A DNA stretch of 64,000 nucleotides. Source: Arachnia propionica. GTDB lineage: Bacteria; Actinomycetota; Actinomycetes; Propionibacteriales; Propionibacteriaceae. Position 1 is the first letter of the stretch. Each line of letters begins with the position of its first letter. The stretch covers positions 62,001-126,000 of the forward strand of contig NZ_RQYT01000005.1 of assembly GCF_003932785.1 (NCBI RefSeq), given 5' to 3'. The translations under genes were made by a program, and so were the position numbers. Below the pieces are notes generated by a model, which did not search any database, was not told the DNA's origin, and saw only the letters and a list, made by a program, of their open reading frames with translations. Shown here piece after piece: positions 27,888 to 34,724 of the stretch.

Positions 27888-29066
27888 ATGAACACGATGA
27901 ATCACACGATGTACCAGAAGTTCTCGTCCCGGCTGGTGGTGGCCTCGCTCGTCGGTGCCCTCAGCGTCGGGGCGATCGCCGTACCGAGCGTGGCATCACC
28001 ACCGAGTGACACCCTGAGGACGCGGCTGGCCGACCTGCTGGAGGTGGGGTACCCGGCCGTGCTGGGAACCGTCACGGATGCCCACGGTGGTTCCACGGCG
28101 GTGGCCGTGGGAACCGGGGACAGGGACCACGGGACACCGGCCCCGGTGAACGGTCAGGTGAGGATCGGGTCGAACACCAAGACCTTCGTCGCCGTGGTGG
28201 TGATGCAACTGGTCGACGAGGGCAGCGTGCAGCTCGACGAACCGGTGGAGACCTATCTGCCGGGTCTGCTGCGAGGTGAGGGCATCGACGGGGCACGGAT
28301 CACCGTGAGGCAGCTGCTCCAGCACACCTCGGGGCTGCCCGAGTACACCGACAGCGTGGCCCAGGTGCAGGATTTCATCGAGATCCGCAAGGACCACCAC
28401 GGGCCCCGTGACCTGCTCGACATCGCGCTGGCCAAACCAGCGGCCTTCGAGCCCGGTACCAGGTTCACCTACACCAACACCAATTACATCGTGTTGGGGA
28501 TGCTCGTCGAGAAGGTGACCAGACGCACGGTGAACGAGCAGATCGACCAGCGGATCGTGCAACCCCTCGGGCTGCGCAACACCTACATGCCCAACCCCGG
28601 GGAACGCTTCCTGCGTGGCACGCACCCACAGGGCTACCACCGGGACGCCTCGGGAGAGGTGGTCGATGTCACGGAGATGGACCCGGGATGGGCCTGGGCC
28701 GCCGGGGCGATGGTCTCCACCCCCGGCGAGCTCAACACCTTCTTCCAGGCCCTGCTGGAGGGCTCCCTGGTCTCGGAGGAGGCGCTGGCCGAGATGAGGA
28801 ACACCATCGACATGGGACAAGGTGGCCAGGAGTACGGTCTCGGAATCATCAAGAAGCCGCTGGGCTGCGGTGAGGCCTGGGGGCACGGTGGCACCATCCA
28901 CGGCTACCAGAGCGTCAACGCCGTCGGACCCGATGGCACCGCCATGACCCTGGTGACCACGGCGATACCGCCCTCCCTCGTCGAGGATCAGACCGACGGG
29001 GAACGGATCATGTCGTTGTTCGAGCAGCTGGAGGACACACTGGAGACCACGCTCTGTCAGGGCTGA
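27888..29066 (+). CDS. Secreted serine hydrolase, beta-lactamase/D-Ala-D-Ala carboxypeptidase class C family
   Basis: The 392-residue product has a Sec signal peptide (about residues 1-37, ending AVPSVASP), then a class C-like serine hydrolase domain: SxxK nucleophile in GSNTKTF (S95, K98), YTN in FTYTNTNY and HGG in WGHGGTIHGYQS. It could be a D-alanyl-D-alanine carboxypeptidase or an esterase; resistance activity cannot be claimed. Start at ATG 27888 after GGGAAGG; ATGs at 27897 and 27909 are alternatives. Confidence 0.88.
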   Translation: MNTMNHTMYQKFSSRLVVASLVGALSVGAIAVPSVASPPSDTLRTRLADLLEVGYPAVLGTVTDAHGGSTAVAVGTGDRDHGTPAPVNGQVRIGSNTKTFVAVVVMQLVDEGSVQLDEPVETYLPGLLRGEGIDGARITVRQLLQHTSGLPEYTDSVAQVQDFIEIRKDHHGPRDLLDIALAKPAAFEPGTRFTYTNTNYIVLGMLVEKVTRRTVNEQIDQRIVQPLGLRNTYMPNPGERFLRGTHPQGYHRDASGEVVDVTEMDPGWAWAAGAMVSTPGELNTFFQALLEGSLVSEEALAEMRNTIDMGQGGQEYGLGIIKKPLGCGEAWGHGGTIHGYQSVNAVGPDGTAMTLVTTAIPPSLVEDQTDGERIMSLFEQLEDTLETTLCQG

Positions 29067-29080
29067 GCGGACCGGCCCCA

Positions 29081-29086
29081 TAGACT
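29081..29086 (+). promoter_or_regulatory. -10 element of the mgtC-recO unit
   Basis: TAGACT, 29 bases before the GTG start, leaves a short leader with GAGGAGGA (29104-29111) as ribosome-binding site. No clear -35. Confidence 0.4.
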
Positions 29087-29115
29087 GTTCCCTTGGTCGG
29101 ACGAGGAGGACAGCA

Positions 29116-29811
29116 GTGCACTGGATGGTCATCGCTGAGCTGACCCTGGCCACCGTGCTGTCGGCAGCCATCGGGCTGGAACGGGAGTTCAACTCGAAAC
29201 CGGCGGGGATCAGGACCTGTGCCCTGGTGGGGCTGGGATCGGCGCTGTTCACCGCGGTCTCGCGGCACGGCGAGTGGCTGCTGCCCGGGCTGACCATCAC
29301 CAATGTGGACGGCTCCAGGGTGGCGGCCCAGATCGTCTCCGGGATCGGGTTCATGGGGGCAGGACTCATCTTCGTCCGCCGGGACTTCGTGAGAGGTTTG
29401 ACGACGGCGGCCTGCGTCTGGTTGGTGGCGGCGGTCGGGATGGCGGCAGGAGCCGGGACCATCGACATAGCCATCGCCGGGACGGTGCTCTACATGGTGG
29501 CTGTGGTCGGGCTGCAGCCGCTGCGTCGTCGCCTGCCCCATGCCCGCTCCACCGTGGAGACGGTGTGGATCACCTATCGTGACGGCAAGGGGGTGTTGCG
29601 CGACATCATGACCGCCATCGGCGACCACGCCGTGATGATGGATCACCTCAAGGTGTTGCCCCACGACTCGCCGGATGTGTCCTTCCCGACGCAACGGGTA
29701 CGGATCGAACTGCACAGCCACGGCGGTGCGTTCACCCCACTCATCCACACGCTCGCCCAGATCCCGGGCGTGGTGGAGGTCCAGTCGTCCCACGAACACG
29801 ACGAGTCGTGA
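29116..29811 (+). CDS. MgtC/SapB family membrane protein
   Basis: The 231-residue product has four to five transmembrane helices with the family signatures AIGLEREFNSKPAGIRTCAL and SGIGFMGAGLIFVRRDFVRGLTTAA, and a cytosolic C-terminal ACT-like domain. MgtC proteins affect growth at low Mg2+ and modulate the ATP synthase in some bacteria; the exact role here is unknown. The GTG at 29116 has a strong GAGGAGGA upstream. The stop is 6 bases before the recO ATG. Confidence 0.88.
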   Translation: MHWMVIAELTLATVLSAAIGLEREFNSKPAGIRTCALVGLGSALFTAVSRHGEWLLPGLTITNVDGSRVAAQIVSGIGFMGAGLIFVRRDFVRGLTTAACVWLVAAVGMAAGAGTIDIAIAGTVLYMVAVVGLQPLRRRLPHARSTVETVWITYRDGKGVLRDIMTAIGDHAVMMDHLKVLPHDSPDVSFPTQRVRIELHSHGGAFTPLIHTLAQIPGVVEVQSSHEHDES

Positions 29812-29817
29812 GCCTTG

Positions 29818-30546
29818 ATGCGCACCTACCGCACTGAGGCCGTCGTCCTGCGCACCTGGAAGCTCGGCGAGGCCGACCGCATCATCTCGTTGTTCACCCG
29901 CGAGCACGGCAAGGTTCGTGCCGTGGCCAAGGGGGTGCGGCGGACCGGGTCGAAGTTCGGCGCCCGACTCGAGCCCTTCGGACACATCGACGTGCAGTTG
30001 GCCGCGGGACGGGGTGCGTTGGACACCGTCACCCAGGTGGAGTCGCTCCACCCTCCCATGCTCGGCTCCGACTACGACCGGTTCTGCGCCGCGGAGGTGC
30101 TCGTCGAGGCGGTCGACCGGATCGTCGCGGAGGACCGCTCCCCGTCGCTGACCCAATACCGGCTGCTGCTCGGCGCCCTCATCGCCTTGGGGCGAGGAGG
30201 GTTGCCGATGACCGCCATCGTCGATTCCTACCTCCTGCGGGCCCTCGCGGCCGCGGGCTGGGCCACGACGGTTCAGGCCTGCGTCCAATGCGGGCAGACC
30301 GAGGAGCTGCGATGGTTCTCCCCGCAACTCGGCGGAGCGGTGTGCCCCGCCTGTCGGGCCCAGGGCTCGGCGTCGGCCAGCCCCGAACTTCTCGCGCTCA
30401 TCGGGGCACTCCTGGCGGGGGACTGGGAGCACGTGTGCGCCAGCGATCCGGGACTGCGCCACCGGGCGCACGGGATCGTCGCGGCCTTCGCGGCCTGGAA
30501 CCTCGACCGATCGCTTCGGTCCCTGCCCTTCCTGGAGGGTGGCTGA
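29818..30546 (+). CDS. recO: DNA repair protein RecO
   Basis: RecO helps RecA load on SSB-coated single-stranded DNA in the RecFOR pathway. The product is 242 residues: an N-terminal OB fold starting RTYRTEAVVLRTWKLGEADRI, then a helical region with a four-cysteine zinc site (CVQCG and CPAC). ATG 29818 is used; a TTG three bases earlier is possible. The gene directly follows mgtC and converges on the SMI1/KNR4 gene. Confidence 0.95.
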   Translation: MRTYRTEAVVLRTWKLGEADRIISLFTREHGKVRAVAKGVRRTGSKFGARLEPFGHIDVQLAAGRGALDTVTQVESLHPPMLGSDYDRFCAAEVLVEAVDRIVAEDRSPSLTQYRLLLGALIALGRGGLPMTAIVDSYLLRALAAAGWATTVQACVQCGQTEELRWFSPQLGGAVCPACRAQGSASASPELLALIGALLAGDWEHVCASDPGLRHRAHGIVAAFAAWNLDRSLRSLPFLEGG

Positions 30547-30553
30547 GAGCGGC

Positions 30554-31201
30554 TCAGACGAACTGCTCGACCCGGGGGACCCCGGCGATGACCTCGCCGA
30601 GCCAGGCGCTGTAGAACTCGAGGAAGGTGAGACGCGGTCGTTGCGACGTCGAGGTCTGGGACTGCCTGGTGAGGGTCTTTGGGAAGATCCCGCTCCAGTT
30701 GGCCCGTCCGTCGAACCAGACGTTGCCGCGTTCGGGGCCGTTCAGCACGAGGATCAGCAGATCACCACAGCCCAGATCAAGCAGGGGCAGCGTCCCCCTG
30801 ACCCATGAGGTCGAGAAGTAGTGTTCCAACCGGTCGTCCAGATCCGGGGCCTGCTCCTCCACGGCGTCGTGGACCTCATCGTCGTCCCATGCGTCAGTGA
30901 AGGGGAACTCCGCGGTGAGGTCAATGACGTCGCGTCCCCCGTTAGAAGGGATCAACGGGTGTCGATCAGTGGGGAGAAACAGTTCCCGTCCCGGACTGAA
31001 CTCGGGCAACCCACATGTGGTGAGGAAGTCCCGGTACCCCGAGGGAAGCCTGACACCGTGCCCCCGCTCGAAGTGGCTGATCTCGTCGGCAGGGATCGGC
31101 GGCCGGGACAGGCGTGTCCGGTACACCGGGTCAGCGCACAGTCCCCGGTCGCGAATCGTGGCCAGCTGGTTCTGGACGTGGTTCAGCAGGTCCGAGGTCA
31201 T
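30554..31201 (-). CDS. SMI1/KNR4 family protein
   Basis: The 215-residue product shows the SMI1/KNR4 (SUKH) pattern: an N-terminal helix, then ERGHGVRLPSGYRDFLTTCG, and the strands GDLLILVLNGPERGNVWFDG, ending in FLEFYSAWLGEV. Proteins of this superfamily are often immunity proteins against secreted toxins, but no toxin gene is next to it. It overlaps the zur stop by 4 bases, so it is probably the last gene of the zinc operon transcript; whether it belongs there functionally is unknown. Confidence 0.85.
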   Translation of the reverse strand: MTSDLLNHVQNQLATIRDRGLCADPVYRTRLSRPPIPADEISHFERGHGVRLPSGYRDFLTTCGLPEFSPGRELFLPTDRHPLIPSNGGRDVIDLTAEFPFTDAWDDDEVHDAVEEQAPDLDDRLEHYFSTSWVRGTLPLLDLGCGDLLILVLNGPERGNVWFDGRANWSGIFPKTLTRQSQTSTSQRPRLTFLEFYSAWLGEVIAGVPRVEQFV

Positions 31202-31608
31202 CGGGCGACGGTGGTGCTGTCCGTGCAGTTCCGGCAGAGCCCGAAGATCTCGAGGTTGTGTCCGGCATCGGTGAAACCGTGTTCCTGGGCCACCTCATTG
31301 GCCCAGTTCTCCACGGCCTCCCCGGCGATCTCCACGGCCATGCCGCAGGACCGGCACACGAGGTGGTGATGGTGGCTGTTCGAGCACATCCGGTACGCGG
31401 CCTCACCCTCGGGGGTGCGCACGATGTCCAGATCGCCGTTGTCGCTCATGGACTGCAACGCCCGATACACCGTGGCCAGCCCCACCTTGTCCCCCACCTG
31501 ACGCAACTCCGCATGGATCTGGGCTGCCGTGCGGAACTCCTCCGTGTTGGCGAGGAGGGAACGGATGGCGGTGCGCTGCCAGGTGTTGCGGGTGCTAGTG
31601 CTCGTCAT
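31198..31608 (-). CDS. zur: Zinc uptake regulator, Fur family
   Basis: The 136-residue product has an N-terminal winged helix (TWQRTAIRSLLANTEEFRTA; GLATVYRALQ as recognition helix) and a dimer/metal domain with SNSHHHHLVCRSCG and GLCRNC, the zinc-binding residues of Fur-family proteins. The position as last gene after znuACB and the Zur-like boxes at znuA make Zur more likely than Fur. The ATG at 31608 lies inside the end of znuB (14-base overlap), so translation is coupled. It may autoregulate through the znuA promoter. Confidence 0.9.
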   Translation of the reverse strand: MTSTSTRNTWQRTAIRSLLANTEEFRTAAQIHAELRQVGDKVGLATVYRALQSMSDNGDLDIVRTPEGEAAYRMCSNSHHHHLVCRSCGMAVEIAGEAVENWANEVAQEHGFTDAGHNLEIFGLCRNCTDSTTVAR

Positions 31609-32578
31609 AGTGGTCTCCGTGCCGGGCATGCCGGTGGACCCCAACGATCTCGTCGAGGTGGTCCCCGTGCTGGATGACCGACACCCTACCGGAAGCGGGT
31701 CGCCCCGTGGGCGGATGATCCGCACGAATGTGCTCCCCCTGACCGTGGTCAGGGGCGAATGGGACGTGACGTCGGCGGCGTTGGATGACGGTGCCCAGCA
31801 CGGTCGCGAGGCCGAGCAGCAGGATGGCGGTGACCACGATCGTCGCCCCCGTCGCGGTGTCCAGGTGGTAGGAGCCCACCGTGCCGATCATGGCGGCCGC
31901 CAAACCGATTCCCATCGCCCCGAGGAGAGCGGATCGGAACCCGACGAAGAGCTGCTGGGACGCGGCCACGGGGATCACCATGAGGGCGCTGATGAGCAGC
32001 AGGCCCACGGTGCGCATGGAAATGGTGACGGTGACGGCGGCGACGACGACGATGAGGAGGTTGAGGAGCCTCACCCGGAGCCCCAGCACCCGGGCGAAGT
32101 CCTCGTCGGCGCAGATCGCGAACAGGCGGGGCCACAGGCCAAGGGCGAAGAGGAGAATCACCACCCCGAGGACGGCGATCACCACGAGGTCGTCCTGGCT
32201 CACCGTGGTCAACGAACCGAACAGGTAGGCCGACAACCCGGCCGGACCCTTTCCCGCAATGCCGGCCATCATGACGCCGGAGGCGATGCCGCCGTAGAAG
32301 AGGACGGCGAGCCCGAGGTCGCCGGAGGCTTTCCCGCTCTGTCGCAGCAGTTCGACGATGACCGCCGCGATGACGCAGGTGATGACGGCCATGGGCAGCG
32401 GTGCCCACCCGGTGAGCATGGCCAGCCCCACGCCCATGATGGCGACGTGGCCGAGCCCGTCGCCCAGCAGGGACAGCCGACGCTGCACGATGTACATCCC
32501 GATGGCCGGGGCCACGAGCCCGCTCAGCACGGCCGCGATGATGGCCCGCTGCATGAATGCGTGGCTGAAGATGGTCAT
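31595..32578 (-). CDS. znuB: Zinc ABC transporter permease
   Basis: The 327-residue product is a family ABC-3 metal permease with about eight transmembrane helices and the motifs LGDGLGHVAIMGVGL, GGIASGVMMAG and MVIPVAASQQL. The C-terminal about 55 residues are a hydrophilic tail rich in histidine and aspartate (such as HGDHLDEIVGVHRHARHGD), suited to binding zinc in the cytoplasm. The tail overlaps the start of zur. Confidence 0.92.
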   Translation of the reverse strand: MTIFSHAFMQRAIIAAVLSGLVAPAIGMYIVQRRLSLLGDGLGHVAIMGVGLAMLTGWAPLPMAVITCVIAAVIVELLRQSGKASGDLGLAVLFYGGIASGVMMAGIAGKGPAGLSAYLFGSLTTVSQDDLVVIAVLGVVILLFALGLWPRLFAICADEDFARVLGLRVRLLNLLIVVVAAVTVTISMRTVGLLLISALMVIPVAASQQLFVGFRSALLGAMGIGLAAAMIGTVGSYHLDTATGATIVVTAILLLGLATVLGTVIQRRRRHVPFAPDHGQGEHIRADHPPTGRPASGRVSVIQHGDHLDEIVGVHRHARHGDHYDEH

Positions 32579-33330
32579 TCGTCGCCTCCCAGGGGATCCG
32601 TCAGGCCTGTCCCGGAGACACCCGGGGTGGGTAGGGGACTCGCGGACAGCGGGTCGATGTGGGTGACGACGCGGCCATCACACAGCCGGATCTCCCGGTC
32701 GAGGACGTTCGCCATCGTGTCGGTCTCGTGGAGGACGATCGCCAACCCCATTCCTTGGTCCCGCAACGAGCCCAGCAACTCGGCCAGGGCGGCCTGGCTG
32801 GTGAGGTCCACCCCCGCCAGCGGTTCGTCCATGACCAGCAGGTCCGGGCCGGTGCTGAGGGCCCGGGCGACGAGCACCCGCTGCTTCTGGCCTCCGGACA
32901 GAGGGGCGAAGGGCCAGTGGGCGCGGTCGGCCAGGCCGACGGTCTCCAGGGCGCGCAGTGCCACTCGGCGATCCTCGCGGGTGAACCAGGCGAATGGACG
33001 GTGGTGGGCGAGTCGACCCATGAGCACCACCTCCAGCACCGTGGCACTGTGCACGTGGAGCGCGGAATGCTGCGGTACGTAGCCGATCCGATGCCAGTCC
33101 CGGAACCGTTGGATGGGGGAACCGAAGAGGGACAGCTCTCCCTGACGGAACGGGATGAGACCGACGAGGGTGCGCAGCAGGGTGGTCTTGCCGGATCCGT
33201 TGGGGCCGAGGATGGCCACCGCCTCGCGGGCGTCGACGTGGATGCTGATGTCGCGGAGAATTGGCAGACCGCCGAGGGCCACGTACAGGCCCTCGGCGGT
33301 CAGGAGGCGGGTTCCGTCAGCTGCAGCCAT
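32575..33330 (-). CDS. znuC: Zinc ABC transporter ATP-binding protein
   Basis: The 251-residue ATPase has Walker A GPNGSGKTT, the signature LSGGQKQR, Walker B LLVMDEP and the H-loop VLHETD. Its Q-loop is GYVPQHSAL. It overlaps znuA (14 bases) and znuB (4 bases) in one operon, and would energise zinc uptake with them. Confidence 0.93.
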   Translation of the reverse strand: MAAADGTRLLTAEGLYVALGGLPILRDISIHVDAREAVAILGPNGSGKTTLLRTLVGLIPFRQGELSLFGSPIQRFRDWHRIGYVPQHSALHVHSATVLEVVLMGRLAHHRPFAWFTREDRRVALRALETVGLADRAHWPFAPLSGGQKQRVLVARALSTGPDLLVMDEPLAGVDLTSQAALAELLGSLRDQGMGLAIVLHETDTMANVLDREIRLCDGRVVTHIDPLSASPLPTPGVSGTGLTDPLGGDE

Positions 33331-34363
33331 TCGCTTCCTGGATCGCCTTGAGGTTGGCCTTCATGATGGACGGGTAGTCGGTGCCCGGCGACTCGTCGGT
33401 CACGCCCTCCAGCGGGTCGAGGACAGCGGTCTTGAGACCGAGGTCACCCGCGATGGACTCGGCGACCTCCGGCGAGGTGAGGGTCTCGAAGAAGATCGTC
33501 GTGACGCCGTGCTCCTTGGCCTCCTCCTGGACCTCGGCGATCCGGGCGGGGGAGGGCTGTTCGTTCGGGGACAGGCCCGAGATGCCGATCTGCTCCAGCC
33601 CGTAGCGCTCCGTCAGGTAGCCGAAGGCGGCGTGGCTGGTGATGATGGTCTTGACCGTGCAGGAGCCGAGGCCCTGCTTGTACTCCTCGTCGAGGGCGGT
33701 GAGCTCGTCGGTCGCGGTCTTGGCGTTTGCGGTGTAGGTGTCCTTGTTTGCGGCGTCGATCTCGCCCAGTTCCTTCGCGATCGCCTCGACCGAGGTGGCC
33801 ATCATCGTGGCGTCGAGCCAGTAGTGGGGGTCGAAGTCGCCGTGATCATGGTCGTGGCCCTTGTCATCTGCGTGGTCGTGGCCCTCCTCGGTGGCGTGGT
33901 CCTTGTCGTCACCGTGGTCATGACCCTTGTCATCTCCGTGGTCGTGCCCATGGTCATCGGCGATGGGGTGGAGTTTGATGACGGTGGCAAGGTCGAGTTT
34001 GTGCTTGGCCTTGGAGCCCGCCACGGCCTTGTCGACCGCGGGCTGGAAGCCGCCGAGGTAGATGACGAGGTCGGCCTCGTCGAGCCCTGCGATCTGCTGC
34101 GGGGTGAGTTCCAGGTCATGGGGTTCGGTCCCCGGGGTGGTCAGTGAGGAGACCTTGATCCTGTCGCCGCCGACCTTCGTCGCGGCGAACTCGATCGGGT
34201 AGAAGGCGACGGAGACGTTGAGGCCATCGGAGGCTGCCATCGTCTCGGCTGCCGCCGTGTTCCCGGGGCTCGTGGTGGTGGAGGTTTCCGGCTGCCCACT
34301 CGGGGCGCAGGCTGCGAGGGCCAGCGCCGCCGCCGCAGCCACTGCAAGGAGACGAGACTTCAT
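33317..34363 (-). CDS. znuA: Zinc-binding lipoprotein of the ABC transporter
   Basis: The 348-residue solute-binding lipoprotein (cluster A-I) has a signal peptide with lipobox LAAC. It shows metal-binding histidines in EPHDLELTPQQ, DPHYWLDA and TSHAAFGYL. Between the first two is a long loop of repeated His-Asp units (such as DHGHDHGDDKGHDHGDD), the mark of zinc-specific ZnuA proteins. The ATG at 34363 is set by the lipobox and by a -10 element 7 bases upstream; the start codon itself overlaps one Zur-like box. Confidence 0.94.
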   Translation of the reverse strand: MKSRLLAVAAAAALALAACAPSGQPETSTTTSPGNTAAAETMAASDGLNVSVAFYPIEFAATKVGGDRIKVSSLTTPGTEPHDLELTPQQIAGLDEADLVIYLGGFQPAVDKAVAGSKAKHKLDLATVIKLHPIADDHGHDHGDDKGHDHGDDKDHATEEGHDHADDKGHDHDHGDFDPHYWLDATMMATSVEAIAKELGEIDAANKDTYTANAKTATDELTALDEEYKQGLGSCTVKTIITSHAAFGYLTERYGLEQIGISGLSPNEQPSPARIAEVQEEAKEHGVTTIFFETLTSPEVAESIAGDLGLKTAVLDPLEGVTDESPGTDYPSIMKANLKAIQEANGCS

Positions 34364-34398
34364 GAGAATGACTATCACAGAACTGCAGATCGTTTTCA
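34363..34398. promoter_or_regulatory. Two Zur-like operator boxes
   Basis: Box 1, 34363-34377, reads TGAGAATGACTATCA; box 2, 34384-34398, reads TGCAGATCGTTTTCA (on the minus strand TGAAAACGATCTGCA). Both are close to the actinobacterial Zur/Fur pattern TGAAAAtgATTTTCA (box 1 differs at 3 of 15 positions, box 2 minus strand at 2-3). Their centres are 21 bp apart, two helical turns, so two dimers could bind on one face of the DNA. Confidence 0.7.
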
Positions 34399-34399
34399 A
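34371..34399 (-). promoter_or_regulatory. Promoter of znuA-znuC-znuB-zur (leaderless)
   Basis: On the minus strand: TTGAAA (34399-34394), 17-base spacer, GATAGT (34376-34371), then 7 bases to the ATG. The -35 and -10 are covered by the two Zur-like boxes, so binding of a repressor would block RNA polymerase. Confidence 0.65.
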
Positions 34400-34409
34400 A
34401 CCGATGGCA

Positions 34410-34415
34410 TAGAGT
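34410..34415 (+). promoter_or_regulatory. -10 element of the monooxygenase-like gene (leaderless)
   Basis: TAGAGT, 7 bases before the ATG at 34423. Its -35 region would fall on Zur-like box 2, so this divergent gene may also respond to zinc. Confidence 0.45.
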
Positions 34416-34422
34416 CTCCCCT

Positions 34423-34719
34423 ATGCTCGCCATCTCTCGGTTCAGCCACGTGGACCCGGATCTCCTCGACGGGCTGCGCCGGGTGGCCGAGTACTGGCGG
34501 GGGTGCAGCGGGTGCGTTGGCGTCGACCTCGTCAGGAACCTGGACGACGGCTCACTGTGGGCCCTGGTCAGTCGTTGGCGGGACGTGGGGAGCTATCGAC
34601 GTTCCTTCTCAGGGACCGATGCCAAGCTCCTGCTCACCCCGGTGCTGCTGGCGGCCGTTGACGAGCCGTCGGCCTACCTGGAGGAGCAGGAGTTGGACAC
34701 CATCCCGGATCGTGGGTGA
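34423..34719 (+). CDS. Antibiotic biosynthesis monooxygenase (ABM)-fold small protein
   Basis: The 98-residue product resembles the dimeric alpha-beta barrel ABM fold: a first strand (LAISRFSHV), GCSGCVGVDLVRNLDDGSLWALVSRWRDVGSYRRSF, the typical ABM pattern of strand, helix, strand. Its substrate is unknown; many such proteins are heme- or quinone-related. It is divergent from znuA over a 59-base region with the Zur-like boxes, which hints at shared control. Confidence 0.7.
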   Translation: MLAISRFSHVDPDLLDGLRRVAEYWRGCSGCVGVDLVRNLDDGSLWALVSRWRDVGSYRRSFSGTDAKLLLTPVLLAAVDEPSAYLEEQELDTIPDRG

Positions 34720-34724
34720 CTCCG

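Noticed and set aside
27888-29066. Serine hydrolase as a beta-lactam resistance gene
   Set aside because: The SxxK-YxN-HxG pattern is shared by carboxypeptidases and esterases; no feature points to beta-lactamase activity.
29116-29811. MgtC gene as a sign of pathogenicity
   Set aside because: MgtC/SapB proteins are widespread in harmless bacteria; the gene alone says nothing about virulence.
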